From positions 62,001 to 126,000 of the forward strand of contig JANRMQ010000005.1 of the NCBI GenBank assembly GCA_040981125.1: DNA of 64,000 nt. Reading direction: 5' to 3'. The stretch comes from DASSBQ01 sp040981125 (lineage in GTDB: Bacteria > Nitrospirota > Nitrospiria > Nitrospirales > Nitrospiraceae). The notes under the pieces were generated by a model. It had not been told where the DNA came from, did not search any database, and worked only from the letters and a program-made list of their open reading frames with translations. Positions 8,691 through 18,505 of this stretch are shown here, in pieces; within the stretch, counting starts at the first letter, position 1, and every line of letters begins with the position of its first letter. Made by a program: the position numbers and the translations under genes.

Positions 8691-9212
8691 TTATCTGAAG
8701 GACCGGCTGGAATACGGAGGCGGGAATAGGAAGGAGATAATCGACAAGTCGTGCTGCCAGAGCCAGAAACCGATAAACGCGATCACTCCGATGATTGGAA
8801 CCATGAATGCGAGCGGAATGACGATATCACTCGAGCATACCGGGGGAGGCAACCGAGGACAGGCGCCCTCCTGGCCTTGCTTTACCTCTCTTAACAGCGC
8901 GGCGACATTCTTCGCGTGGCATTTGAAAATGAAGGAAAAGGCATCGCCGAATATCGGAACGCTTCCTACTAACCCGTTGACCAAGAGATTGAACGCCATG
9001 GTTGTCAATGTACGCCGAGGTACCCCGAGTCGTTGGGCCGTGAGCAGAATAAAACCGCCTGTCGCCGTCACAATCACGTCCCCGACGAGAGGAATGATGC
9101 CGATCAAAGGATCCAGACCGAACCGAATACGGGTGCCGGGTATGTGAACCGCGTCGTCCAGCAGATGCGCCAGACGCTCGACATCCAGTTCCTTGGCGCG
9201 AACCGAATCCAT
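8691..9212 (-). CDS. DUF4112 family membrane protein
   Basis: A 173-residue small membrane protein. The segment from about 14 to 110 matches DUF4112 as I know it: LLDDAVHIPGTRIRFGLDPL, IGIIPLVGDVI, then GSVPIFGDAFSFIFKCHAKN. Two or three hydrophobic segments and a C-terminal TM (IPLAFMVPIIGVIAFIGFWL) are visible. Function is unknown in the literature I recall. It converges on the MFS gene with a 42-bp gap. The ATG at 9212 has only a G-rich stretch upstream. Confidence 0.8.
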   Translation of the reverse strand: MDSVRAKELDVERLAHLLDDAVHIPGTRIRFGLDPLIGIIPLVGDVIVTATGGFILLTAQRLGVPRRTLTTMAFNLLVNGLVGSVPIFGDAFSFIFKCHAKNVAALLREVKQGQEGACPRLPPPVCSSDIVIPLAFMVPIIGVIAFIGFWLWQHDLSIISFLFPPPYSSRSFR

Positions 9213-9366
9213 CTTGTCATTTTACCCCCCAAGATGCCCGTCAGCCATCGGAAGGTGCACATACTCCGTCGCGACAGCACGTCCTTGGCGACTATCGGCA
9301 GAGAGAAAGAAGAGATCACCCGACAACAATTTGGCTGGAAGGGATGGACTCGTCCGGTGTCGAAAC

Positions 9367-9807
9367 TCACGGATAAAAACTGATTGTTCGCTTCTGCATT
9401 GCGTTTGCAACGGACGTAAGGATTCTCTCTCGATCAGCCGGCTTCGCAAGGTGCTCGATCACTCCTTGTTGTAACAACGAGGAGGCCAACTGCGGCTCGT
9501 GATAGCCGGTCAGGACAATCACCGGCACAGAAGGATACTGGGCGCGGAAGTATGCAATCGCCTCCGTTCCGTTGATTTTCGGCATCCGAATGTCGCAAAT
9601 AATGACATCGACCATCAATGGATTATCACCGCTGTTGAGTACCTCCACGGCCCGACCGCCATCGTCTGCTTCCTCTACGTCGTACCCCGCGTTTGTCAGC
9701 ATCGTTCGGAGGACCTGCCTCACGCAGTCCTCGTCATCGACAATCAATACCCGTCCTAGACAGACCCGTTCATTGGTATCACTTTGTGACCGCCACCACT
9801 TTCCCAT
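9367..9807 (-). CDS. single-domain response regulator (CheY-like)
   Basis: A receiver protein of 146 residues from the chosen start. A GGAGG site at 9812-9816 just upstream of ATG 9807 favours this start over a longer frame. The receiver fold runs from about residue 17. The acidic pair is in VLIVDDEDCVRQ, the phospho-acceptor Asp in DVIICDIRMPKING, the Thr in VIVLTGY and the Lys in HLAKPADRERI. There is no output domain, so it probably signals through protein contacts. No kinase lies beside it; it is an orphan regulator. Confidence 0.9.
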   Translation of the reverse strand: MGKWWRSQSDTNERVCLGRVLIVDDEDCVRQVLRTMLTNAGYDVEEADDGGRAVEVLNSGDNPLMVDVIICDIRMPKINGTEAIAYFRAQYPSVPVIVLTGYHEPQLASSLLQQGVIEHLAKPADRERILTSVANAMQKRTISFYP

Positions 9808-9935
9808 GGCCCCTCCTTGGATCGTGGACCTCATTGACCTTGCAGGGATGCAAAGATGGAACCATGACGAACGGGTAGCGATTCCTGAGGGTATTCGTCG
9901 CGGCCTGGAATGGGGTCTATTGCAGGCCCTAAGGA

Positions 9936-9965
9936 CCAAATGATTTCATTTGGTGCAATGGCACC
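9936..9965. repeat. overlapping short palindromes upstream of response regulator
   Basis: Two perfect palindromes overlap: CCAAATGA-TT-TCATTTGG (9936-9953) and GGTGC-AATG-GCACC (9952-9965). The second shares GGTGCAATG with the repeats in the atpA-atpD gap. They lie about 130 bp upstream of the response regulator start and could be an operator or a dispersed small repeat. No regulator is identified. Confidence 0.5.
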
Positions 9966-10081
9966 ATGATCGGTTCAAAACCACCAGCAAGACCGGAGGC
10001 AGTAAGAACAGCGAGGCTCAAATGCGACCACAGTGACACTTAAAGCAAAGGATCTTTTTAGTTGTGCATCTTACCTCTGCC

Positions 10082-10249
10082 TCATGCTCCGGGTCGTCTT
10101 TCCGGCGCGGCCGCGGCCAAGACGATCTCTCCGGGCACATCGAATTCCGATTTCGTCTCCCCGCCTATCTCAAACAGGGTCAAATCAATCTCATAAAGAG
10201 CTTCATGGCTGTTCGGATCCAAATATGGCGGCGTCGTCGTCAATCGCAT
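10082..10249 (-). CDS. possible small protein, 55 aa
   Basis: A 55-codon frame starting at ATG 10249 with an AGGAAGGG site 7-8 bases upstream. It begins MRLTTTPPYLDPNSHEALYE and continues IDLTLFEIGGETKSEF. Composition is protein-like and balanced. It overlaps, in another frame, a 58-codon ORF (ATG 10374 to TGA 10198, beginning MVIVATTFDQANPSRQ), which lacks a ribosome site. Either the small gene is real, or the two frames are halves of a frameshifted gene. I recognise no family. It lies between the DUF3365 haem gene and the response regulator, all on the minus strand. Confidence 0.4.
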   Translation of the reverse strand: MRLTTTPPYLDPNSHEALYEIDLTLFEIGGETKSEFDVPGEIVLAAAAPERRPGA

Positions 10250-10418
10250 TATCGTCCCTTCCTGCGAATGAGGGCTGTGAGGAGTGCTCTTGTATGCGAT
10301 CCGGGTCGAGCCGCGCCACGGAAGAGATTACCTGCCTCGAAGGATTCGCCTGATCAAAGGTGGTCGCGACGATTACCATGGAGCGAGCAGTCGCCGGGTC
10401 ATGAAGCCGTCACTGTCG

Positions 10419-11006
10419 TTACCTGGCCTGGCTCAGCGGCACCTCAATCACCAATCCGCCCATCACATCATTGATCCGAAAATCCTTTTTTGGGCTGGCC
10501 TGGTGAGCGTTATGGCAGTCGATACAAGCTTGCGTGACCGCACGGTCCGCATAGATCGCTTGAAAGTATGGTTGCTCGCCGATCGACACGGTCTTGGTAT
10601 AGGCTCGTTCGGGATGCTGCCGAACCATTTCCAACCCCGCTTTTTCCCCTTCGTTTTCCGGAGCGTTGTCGGGATTGATGGGCCATAGACTGATCAGGCG
10701 GTAGCGAACCTTCGTCCCCGTCATCCTTGCGAGAGCGTTGGCTTCGTGTAGAAATTGGACGGGCAACGGTAAGGAGGTTTTGTCTACCCGCCAGGTCTCC
10801 GCCGCTTTCGCTCCTCCCTGTTTTTCGAGTCGCTCAACCACGTGGACGGTATAAAAGGTTCGATCGGATTCAATTACCGCATGAATGAAATCCGCCACCG
10901 TGGCCGCAGGTATGCCGGGAGCTTCCGCCCGGGCGGCGCCCAGGCCGAGAGACAGTGCATAGTACATTCCGCAAAGTATCACCGCGGTCCCGACCGAACG
11001 CCTCAT
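10419..11006 (-). CDS. DUF3365/Tll0287-like c-type haem protein
   Basis: A 195-residue exported protein. A signal peptide (MRRSVGTAVILCGMYYALSL) ends near ARA at about 25-27. The periplasmic domain resembles DUF3365: FLHEANALARMTG, then YRLISLWPINPDNAPENEGE, then a single haem-attachment motif CIDCH (about 168-172). One covalently bound haem c is expected, with a redox-sensor or electron-transfer role. It has no adjacent kinase, unlike many DUF3365 sensor fusions. The next upstream gene on this strand, a putative lipoprotein, starts about 800 bp away. Confidence 0.8.
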   Translation of the reverse strand: MRRSVGTAVILCGMYYALSLGLGAARAEAPGIPAATVADFIHAVIESDRTFYTVHVVERLEKQGGAKAAETWRVDKTSLPLPVQFLHEANALARMTGTKVRYRLISLWPINPDNAPENEGEKAGLEMVRQHPERAYTKTVSIGEQPYFQAIYADRAVTQACIDCHNAHQASPKKDFRINDVMGGLVIEVPLSQAR

Positions 11007-11125
11007 ATTCCCTCCTCTGTTATGAGTGACATGTCCTCATTATGGGCGCTCTCTAAAATCAGGTCAAAGCCCGATTATCCGGCCATTGCCCTTTGTCGAA
11101 ACGCAAGGACGATGGTCCGCATTCT

Positions 11126-11821
11126 CTATGGTTGCTGGGGATCATCTGCACGGGCCAACGGATCGGATGTTCGAGTCTTGGGAAGGTTGGCGTCAGATAA
11201 GATCTCGTCACGGATCTGCGCCAAGGCCTCGCTGAACGCGCGATTGAGTCGCCCGCCCGGACGCAGTTCGTCGTTCGGGGTGAAATCCTCATCGAATTTC
11301 GCGCGCCCGACATAGGTTCCCACCACTTGGCCTGTCGGTTTCAACAACATTATGGTCAGCTGCACTTCTCCGCTACTCATATAAGTGTTCAGCCTGAAGA
11401 GACCGGCCAACTTATCCGAATAGTATGGGACATAGGTCCACAGCTTCCGGCGGTCGTGTTCATAGAAGTGATCGACTCGGCCGGTCAGCACGAGATCAGG
11501 ATTCGGATCGTATAGACTGACGCGGCGAAAAACCCCGTGTGATGAGAATTCGTTGAGGATCTCAGCCGTAATCGCCATATTCATTTTCGACGGAGGTCTG
11601 TTTACATAGTCTTCCGCGACTACGCCGTACGGCGAATGTCCGGACCGCAAGTTTGCCGCGGCCTGGATCGGATGGAGTTCAACAACGGCGTCGATTGATC
11701 GGGTGAAGCTTGCAGGAGGCAGAGTGAGCTGGGGTTCATACTTGGTGGAGCAGCCCCAGGCTATTGTCATGGCCAATAAGGCGGGGACCAACACGCGATA
11801 TGGGCAGCCGAGAATTCGCAT
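11126..11821 (-). CDS. putative lipoprotein of unknown function
   Basis: A 231-residue protein. The N-terminus (RVLVPALLAMTIAWGCSTKY) is a type II signal with a plausible lipobox ending at Cys24. The rest is soluble, with alternating beta/alpha patterns (DLVLTGRVDHFYEHDRRKLW; VQLTIMLLKPTGQVVGTYVG). This resembles outer-membrane lipoproteins that collect envelope-assembly or transport partners, but I cannot name a family. The ATG lies 63 bp downstream of the substrate-binding protein, so the two may be co-transcribed. Confidence 0.65.
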   Translation of the reverse strand: MRILGCPYRVLVPALLAMTIAWGCSTKYEPQLTLPPASFTRSIDAVVELHPIQAAANLRSGHSPYGVVAEDYVNRPPSKMNMAITAEILNEFSSHGVFRRVSLYDPNPDLVLTGRVDHFYEHDRRKLWTYVPYYSDKLAGLFRLNTYMSSGEVQLTIMLLKPTGQVVGTYVGRAKFDEDFTPNDELRPGGRLNRAFSEALAQIRDEILSDANLPKTRTSDPLARADDPQQP

Positions 11822-11884
11822 GGAACTTCATGGTTTCACTCTTCTCATCAGTGAACAACTAGGAAGATCCCGTGCTGCCAATGA

Positions 11885-13132
11885 TCAGCCCAGTCGAACG
11901 GATCGGCAGTCTCCGGTCTGCTTTGCGACGTCATCACCGCTCACCGTCGCGAGAATCTTATAGTGCCCGAGACCTAGTTCTTTACCGTAGGCTTCCCCGA
12001 CCAAAATGTCTTGTACGTGCTGATGATCCTCGGCTCTGAAGTAGGACCTTCCCTCCTTCAGTCCGTCGAATACATGCCCTTCCAGCGCTTTGATCAAGGA
12101 CGCCGTCTCCGTCGTCCCCGCCCGTTGAATGGCTTCGAGAATCTGCGTCATCGCCGCATATCCGAGATAGCAACGCGATGTCGGCGTATGCTGGTACTTA
12201 TCGACCACTGCTTGAATGAACCGTTTCGAACTCTCGGTCTTAACCTTCGGATCCCATATGAGCCCCCAGATGCCCGAATTATTCGCATAGCCAAGCGGCC
12301 GTCCAATTTGCTCGCCGCCGATCATCCCGCCGATTCCGATCTTTTCCTTGGACAGCTCCAGTCTCGTGTAGGCTTTCAGGGCATTTACAAGGTCCCATCC
12401 ATAGAGATTCAGGACCACGGCATTCGGCTTGACCCGACCGATTTGAGTCATGACATCGGAGTAGTCCGTCGCTCCGAATGTCGTCGTAGACGAACCGACG
12501 ACTTCACCGCCTTGTTCCGTGAGGGTCTCCGTCATGGCCTGTAAGGCGGAGCGGCCGTCGACGGTATCCGCGGTGACCATATACCATTGTTTGCCGTAGG
12601 CCTTGACGACGGCGGGCGTTACTGCCCGAGCCAGCATCCGAGCGTTCGGCATGAAGACGAATGTGTGAGAATCGCAGCGCGTTCCCGTAAGGTCCATGAT
12701 GTGCGCGCCTGTCACCATGAACAGTTTGTTGCGCTGCTTCGCAAGTTCGGAAACGGCCAGCGCCACGTCCCCATTGAACGTCCCCATAAGAACATCGATC
12801 TGTTCGTCCTCGATCATTTTTTGGGCCGCTTTTACGGCGGTCTCAACATCCGACGCATCATCGGCTTCAACGAGAGTGATCGGCCGTCCCAGCACGCCTC
12901 CTTGCTTGTTGAACCAGTCCACCGCCACGGTAGCGCCATGCACGTCATGAATCGAGGAGGTTTTGTAGGGACTGCTCAATGGATCGAGCATGCCGATTTT
13001 GATCGGCTCGGCAGCCGATGCGAGCCCGGAAAAATCGAGGCCACTGGATCCGGATAGCCAATTGGAAGCGATAACTCCCACGCCCGCCGTCAGGGACCAT
13101 TGCAAGAATCTCCTTCGTGATAATCCGGCCAT
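11885..13132 (-). CDS. Tat-exported ABC-type substrate-binding protein (periplasmic-binding fold I)
   Basis: A 415-residue protein from the chosen ATG at 13132, which follows a GGAGGGG site; the longer frame lacks one. The twin-arginine signal SRRRFLQ (5-11) precedes a hydrophobic stretch and an Ala-Ser-Ala-Ala processing region near 40. The mature domain is of the Leu/Ile/Val- or urea-binding type: IKIGMLDPLSSPYK, GGVLGRPITLVEADDASD and PNAVVLNLYGWDL. Ligands may be amides, amino acids or urea. No permease or ATPase genes are adjacent. Tat export suggests folding before transport. Confidence 0.82.
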   Translation of the reverse strand: MAGLSRRRFLQWSLTAGVGVIASNWLSGSSGLDFSGLASAAEPIKIGMLDPLSSPYKTSSIHDVHGATVAVDWFNKQGGVLGRPITLVEADDASDVETAVKAAQKMIEDEQIDVLMGTFNGDVALAVSELAKQRNKLFMVTGAHIMDLTGTRCDSHTFVFMPNARMLARAVTPAVVKAYGKQWYMVTADTVDGRSALQAMTETLTEQGGEVVGSSTTTFGATDYSDVMTQIGRVKPNAVVLNLYGWDLVNALKAYTRLELSKEKIGIGGMIGGEQIGRPLGYANNSGIWGLIWDPKVKTESSKRFIQAVVDKYQHTPTSRCYLGYAAMTQILEAIQRAGTTETASLIKALEGHVFDGLKEGRSYFRAEDHQHVQDILVGEAYGKELGLGHYKILATVSGDDVAKQTGDCRSVRLG

Positions 13133-13355
13133 GTTCGCACCCCTCCGTTTAGAGTCGCAAAAATGAATAGCCCGGAACAATCGATCCCACGATACAGGTA
13201 GATCACTCCGTTGAGATCGTATCCAAGGCACCGCATGCATCCAGGGCATACGGTTTGCTTATGTGGCAGTTTGAGACAGGAAATTAAGATGACACACGGA
13301 GATTGTCAATGAGGCGGGATGTCGAACCGGAGGATCAGATGGATCAAACAGGCAT

Positions 13356-14435
13356 TTAACTATATTGGTCTTCCGTATATACCTGCTTTATCGACCAGAA
13401 GACGGCTTCCTTCAACTTCTTGATCTGCGGATCAGGCGGATCCTTGCGTATCTTTTGTAGCTTCTTGTCCAAATCAAACAATGGCTGAACCGACCGTCGA
13501 TCCGGTACCCGACCCAGCGCCCACGCGACCTCCGTTTGGACGACGATGTCAATGCCCGGAGCGTCCAACATTTCCAAGAGCGGCGGCACGACGGAGGAAT
13601 CATTGTGGATATTGCCGAGGTCTCCCAGTCCCTTGGCCGCAGCCGCTTGCAACTGCGGCTGTTTGGAATGCTTCAAGATATCAACCAGAATGGGGATTCC
13701 TTCCTTCCCCATATTGCCCAGCGCAACTGCCGCTTGCTTCGATAAATCCTTGTCCTTGAGAGCTTCCCGCAACCGAGGCAAGGCTTCATCGGCTTCCATT
13801 TCTCCCAGAACCGAAATGATTCGCAATTTTCTGATCTGCGTCGTGTCCGACGCGTCCAATAACTTCAGGAGTCGGTCCGGCTGCCCCCATTCCGCCGTAA
13901 TCCATACGGGAAAATCGTACTGTTCCAGCTTGTCCCTTAACTTGGTCATCACGAAGTCTCCGACATCTCCAGCCTGTGCTTTGGTGGCGGCATCAACAGG
14001 ATCTTCAAAATCAGTGCGCACTTCCTTCTGCCATTTGATCTTGAGGCCTCCCAACACATACGTCAGCTGGCACGCCGGCCCTTTCCATAGACGCGACGGG
14101 GCATCGGGCAGATCGGCATCACCTCCTGCAGAAGTCGTCCCTTCCCAGGTCTTTCGCTGTTCGCACTTCACTTTAAAAATCACGTCCGCTGCTTTGGAAC
14201 CGTCCCGCGCGACGGCATAGCCCAATTCGGTCATCCGGCGGGCGACCACATCCCCAATGGCGGTGGAATCAACGGCCCCTTTGTCGGTCAGCGCGATGAC
14301 ATCCAGTCCTACCGTCTGGATCTTGGCCAGTTGCGCCTTCTGCTCCGGGGTAAAATAATCCCGATATGCCAGGCCGGTACCATATGACGCCGCGATCAAC
14401 AGAAGTGTTCCGATTATGCTCAATGCTTGCCTCAT
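13356..14435 (-). CDS. HEAT-repeat protein with N-terminal signal/anchor
   Basis: A 359-residue protein. A hydrophobic N-terminus (QALSIIGTLLLIAASYGTGL) suggests export or membrane anchoring. Residues ~30-190 form an uncharacterised domain. Residues ~190-340 contain about four HEAT/PBS-lyase-like repeats, with cores such as DEALPRLREALKDKDLSKQA and VAWALGRVPDRRSVQPLFDL. Such repeats make a protein-binding solenoid. No catalytic motif is visible. The stop lies 223 bp upstream of the substrate-binding gene start. A separate HEAT lipoprotein lies at 19571-20362. Confidence 0.75.
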   Translation of the reverse strand: MRQALSIIGTLLLIAASYGTGLAYRDYFTPEQKAQLAKIQTVGLDVIALTDKGAVDSTAIGDVVARRMTELGYAVARDGSKAADVIFKVKCEQRKTWEGTTSAGGDADLPDAPSRLWKGPACQLTYVLGGLKIKWQKEVRTDFEDPVDAATKAQAGDVGDFVMTKLRDKLEQYDFPVWITAEWGQPDRLLKLLDASDTTQIRKLRIISVLGEMEADEALPRLREALKDKDLSKQAAVALGNMGKEGIPILVDILKHSKQPQLQAAAAKGLGDLGNIHNDSSVVPPLLEMLDAPGIDIVVQTEVAWALGRVPDRRSVQPLFDLDKKLQKIRKDPPDPQIKKLKEAVFWSIKQVYTEDQYS

Positions 14436-14712
14436 CTCATTCCTCCTTTGGAGAACGAATCCGAGTTAAGCACCAAGAGAATCTGTGTACGCCGGCCGCA
14501 ATCCGCGCCGGAGCAATGCGCTGACGACGATCAATTCGTCACTTTGTGAGGCAATCCGTCTTGTAGACAATTACACGAAGCTTCATGGATTATACCTTCG
14601 GGATTGCCGCCATTCCACCACAATACAAGCCATGCCGCCCTGCCTCCCCGGCTCCTACTTCGCAGGGTCATTCAGGAAGACTCCATGGCCTATCGCCCTG
14701 CGTGAGTATGGG
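14436..14712. other. intergenic stretch without a recognised gene
   Basis: These 277 bp between the HEAT gene start and the tRNA-Leu promoter contain only a weak 88-codon GTG frame with atypical composition and no ribosome site. The promoter of the minus-strand HEAT gene is probably near its start, but I cannot point to it. Confidence 0.4.
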
Positions 14713-14741
14713 TTGACACTTCCTCCTATTCAACGGTACAA
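14713..14741 (+). promoter_or_regulatory. probable sigma-70 promoter for tRNA-Leu(UAG)
   Basis: A perfect -35 box TTGACA (14713-14718) is followed after about 17-18 bp by a weak -10, TACAAG. It lies about 75 bp upstream of the tRNA. The -35 is convincing, the -10 only partial. Confidence 0.45.
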
Positions 14742-14813
14742 GATGCCATAACCACAAGGTCTCCCCGCACGCATGTGCCGGTCCTCCTATACAGAAAAAG
14801 GACTCCGCAACGT

Positions 14814-14896
14814 GCGAGAGTGGCGGAACTGGCAGACGCGCGAGACTTAGGATCTCGTGGGCAACCGTGGGGGTTCAAGTCCCCCCTCTCGCACCA
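14814..14896 (+). tRNA. tRNA-Leu, anticodon UAG
   Basis: Acceptor arms GCGAGAG (14814-14820) and CTCTCGC (14886-14892) pair fully, followed by discriminator A and an encoded CCA. The anticodon stem CGAGA/TCTCG encloses CTTAGGA with anticodon TAG. A long variable arm (class II, about GGGCAACCGTG) and the T-loop GGTTCAAGTCC are present, as expected for leucine. It lies 57 bp upstream of trigger factor. Confidence 0.95.
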
Positions 14897-14953
14897 TTCT
14901 CCCAGATTTGCATTAACGCCATAGTCGACATCACCGGAGGTATTGAGTCCGAC

Positions 14954-16276
14954 ATGCGAATGGAAGTAACCGAACTCGGCCCTATGAAGCGCGCCCTGAA
15001 AATCGAAGTTCCCGTCGAGGAAGTGAAGCAGCGCTTCGTTCAGGCCTATACAGAACTGAACAAACAAGTCCGTATCCCGGGCTTCCGACCCGGCAAGGCG
15101 CCTGTCCAACTTCTGGAGAAGCGTTACGCGAAAGCGGTCGAGGAAGACGTGATTCGTTCGCTCGTTCCCGATTATTACGACAAGGCAATTCGACAAGCCG
15201 GCATCGTCCCGGTCGTTGTCGAAATTCCGCCCTTGGAACGGGTTAAAATCAGCAGAGATGCGGCGTTTAGTTTCACAGCCACGGTTGAAATCAAACCGAC
15301 CATTGAACTGCGGGATTACAAAGCACCGAATCCGATCTCCCTCAAACCGGATACACGAACCGTTACGGATGAACAGATTGATAAGGCTCTAGAGGTCCTT
15401 CGCGAACGCATGGCCCAGCTGCACCCGGCGCCGGCCGGAGCGGCGCTGGCTGAGGGAGATTTCGCCGTTTTGGATATAGAAGGCCGGCTTGACGGCCAGG
15501 TGCTCGAGGGAACAATCAAGGAAGGCCATCTTCATAAAGTGGGCTCGAAGGCTTCGATCCTTGGAATCGAAGTGGACAGCCACATCACGGGAAAGCGGGA
15601 GGGAGAGGTTGTAGATATTCCGCAGCAATATCCATCCACCCACCCCGATCAGCGCGTCGCCGGCAAAACGGTGACGTTCCACTGTACGGTTCGCGCGATC
15701 AAACAAAAACAATTGCAGCGGCTCGACGACGAATTCGCCAAGGATTGCGGTCCCTACGGCACGATTCAGGAGCTCAAAGATCATCTCAGGGGTGAAATGG
15801 AACGGGCCCTGAAGAAGGACATTGACGATTCCTACAAGAATACCGTCCTGAAGCGACTCACGGAAATGCACCACTTTGATCTTCCGGAGTCGCTGGTTGA
15901 GCGAGAACTGACGGCCATGATCCGCCAAACGCTGCAATCCCGCCATCGCAAGCCGGATGACGCTCAAGAGTCCGCCGCTGCGTCCCGGACCGAAGAGATT
16001 ACGAGACTGAGGGACGAGCATCGGCCGGAGGCGGAGCGCCGCGTGAAAACCAGCCTCATCCTTGAAGCGATCGCCGATAAGGAAGGGTTGACGGTCAGCA
16101 ACGAAGAATTACACGCGGAGATTGCGCGACTCGCTTCCGAGGTTAAATTGTCGGTGGAAGAGGTCACCCGCATGATCCAGGCCGGCGGGCAGGAATCGTT
16201 GGATGATTTGCGAAGCCGGATTCTTGGCGACAAAACGCTGGACTTCGTCTATCGACATTCGGTCATCCAGGGATAA
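14954..16276 (+). CDS. tig: trigger factor, ribosome-associated chaperone
   Basis: A 440-residue protein from ATG 14954, which has GGAGG at 14936-14940; the in-frame extension upstream reads through the tRNA and is rejected. The N-terminal ribosome-binding domain contains the signature GFRPGKAPVQLLEKRY. The FKBP-like PPIase domain (~155-245) follows: LAEGDFAVLDIEGRLDGQVL and HITGKREGEVVDIPQQYPS. The C-terminal helical chaperone domain fills the remainder. It folds nascent chains at the ribosome exit. The tig-clpP-clpX order is the classic proteostasis operon. Confidence 0.93.
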   Translation: MRMEVTELGPMKRALKIEVPVEEVKQRFVQAYTELNKQVRIPGFRPGKAPVQLLEKRYAKAVEEDVIRSLVPDYYDKAIRQAGIVPVVVEIPPLERVKISRDAAFSFTATVEIKPTIELRDYKAPNPISLKPDTRTVTDEQIDKALEVLRERMAQLHPAPAGAALAEGDFAVLDIEGRLDGQVLEGTIKEGHLHKVGSKASILGIEVDSHITGKREGEVVDIPQQYPSTHPDQRVAGKTVTFHCTVRAIKQKQLQRLDDEFAKDCGPYGTIQELKDHLRGEMERALKKDIDDSYKNTVLKRLTEMHHFDLPESLVERELTAMIRQTLQSRHRKPDDAQESAAASRTEEITRLRDEHRPEAERRVKTSLILEAIADKEGLTVSNEELHAEIARLASEVKLSVEEVTRMIQAGGQESLDDLRSRILGDKTLDFVYRHSVIQG

Positions 16277-16389
16277 CCAGGCACTGACCGACAGGACATA
16301 ATTGGGCTTTTCCCAGGCCACCGGTCCCTAGCACGGATATGTTAGAGTGAAGCCCGAGAGCCTTACTCTAACGGAAAGGATCATGCTGC

Positions 16390-17025
16390 ATGTTAGTTCC
16401 GATCGTGATCGAACAAACCAATCGCGGTGAACGCGCCTATGATATTTATTCGCGCCTGCTGAAAGACCGCATCATTTTTCTGGGCGCCCCCATCGATGAT
16501 GTGTTCGCAAATCTGATCATCGCCCAACTCCTCTTCCTCGAAGCCGAGGATCCCGAGAAGGATATCAATCTTTATATCAATTCACCGGGCGGCAGCGTCA
16601 CGGCCGGGCTGGGCATTTACGATACCATGCAGTATGTGAAACCTCCCATCACCACGATTTGTCTGGGCCAGGCCGCCAGCATGGGGGCGCTCTTGCTTAC
16701 GGCTGGAACCAAGGGCAAGCGCTTCGCGCTGCCGAACGCCAGAGTCATGATCCATCAGCCCATGGGAGGCTTTCAGGGCCAGGCCACCGAAATCGATATT
16801 CATGCGCGGGAGATCTTGAAGATTCGTGAGCGACTCAACGACATTCTCTCAAAACATACCGGTCAGCCTCTCGATAAGATCGCCCTCGATACCGAACGCG
16901 ATTATTTCATGTCGGGTGATGAAGCGAAGAAGTATGGATTGATCGACGAGGTCATTACCAGACCGCTGAAAAGCTTCAAGATCCCTGGATCCGAGCCGTC
17001 AAAAGAAACCGCCAAGAGCTCGTAA
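16390..17025 (+). CDS. clpP: ATP-dependent Clp protease proteolytic subunit
   Basis: A 211-residue serine protease. The catalytic triad is visible: Ser97 in GQAASMGALLL, His122 in VMIHQPMGGFQGQ and Asp171 in LDTERDYFM. The N-terminus MLVPIVIEQTNRGERAYDIY is the processed-type loop that docks to ClpX. Fourteen subunits form the degradation barrel. An alternative ATG at 16383 is out of frame. It lies 14 bp before clpX. Confidence 0.97.
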   Translation: MLVPIVIEQTNRGERAYDIYSRLLKDRIIFLGAPIDDVFANLIIAQLLFLEAEDPEKDINLYINSPGGSVTAGLGIYDTMQYVKPPITTICLGQAASMGALLLTAGTKGKRFALPNARVMIHQPMGGFQGQATEIDIHAREILKIRERLNDILSKHTGQPLDKIALDTERDYFMSGDEAKKYGLIDEVITRPLKSFKIPGSEPSKETAKSS

Positions 17026-17039
17026 GGACAGGAGGCAGC

Positions 17040-18296
<1,257 letters not shown>

Positions 18297-18436
18297 ATAG
18301 GGCGCTCTTCGTTTCCACCTCAGGGTCCGCTCCATCGGCTGTTTTCTGGCAAGTCTGCCGTTTCTCAGGTCATAAGGACGCGGACCCCGTTCGGCTTGCC
18401 GGTACATGCCTCCTTGCACCGATTGCAATCAATTGA

Positions 18437-18464
18437 TCGACATTTCGGTGGTCTGCGCTATACT
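18437..18464 (+). promoter_or_regulatory. probable sigma-70 promoter for the PilZ-like pair
   Basis: TCGACA (18437-18442) and TATACT (18459-18464) each match five of six consensus bases and are 16 bp apart. The site lies about 40 bp upstream of the GTG start at 18506. Confidence 0.6.
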
Positions 18465-18505
18465 ACCTACAAAAGGTGGGCGACTCTTTACCAAGGAAGA
18501 ACGAC

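Noticed and set aside
10033..10474. plus-strand frames of 106 and 136 codons
   Set aside because: Composition is Arg/Ser/Pro-rich shadow type, no ribosome site; the minus-strand small frame is better supported.
14485..14751. 88-codon plus frame before tRNA-Leu
   Set aside because: Weak GTG start, odd composition, overlaps the tRNA promoter.
14867..14953. N-terminal extension of trigger factor
   Set aside because: It begins inside the tRNA-Leu gene and translates its 3' end; ATG 14954 has a ribosome site.
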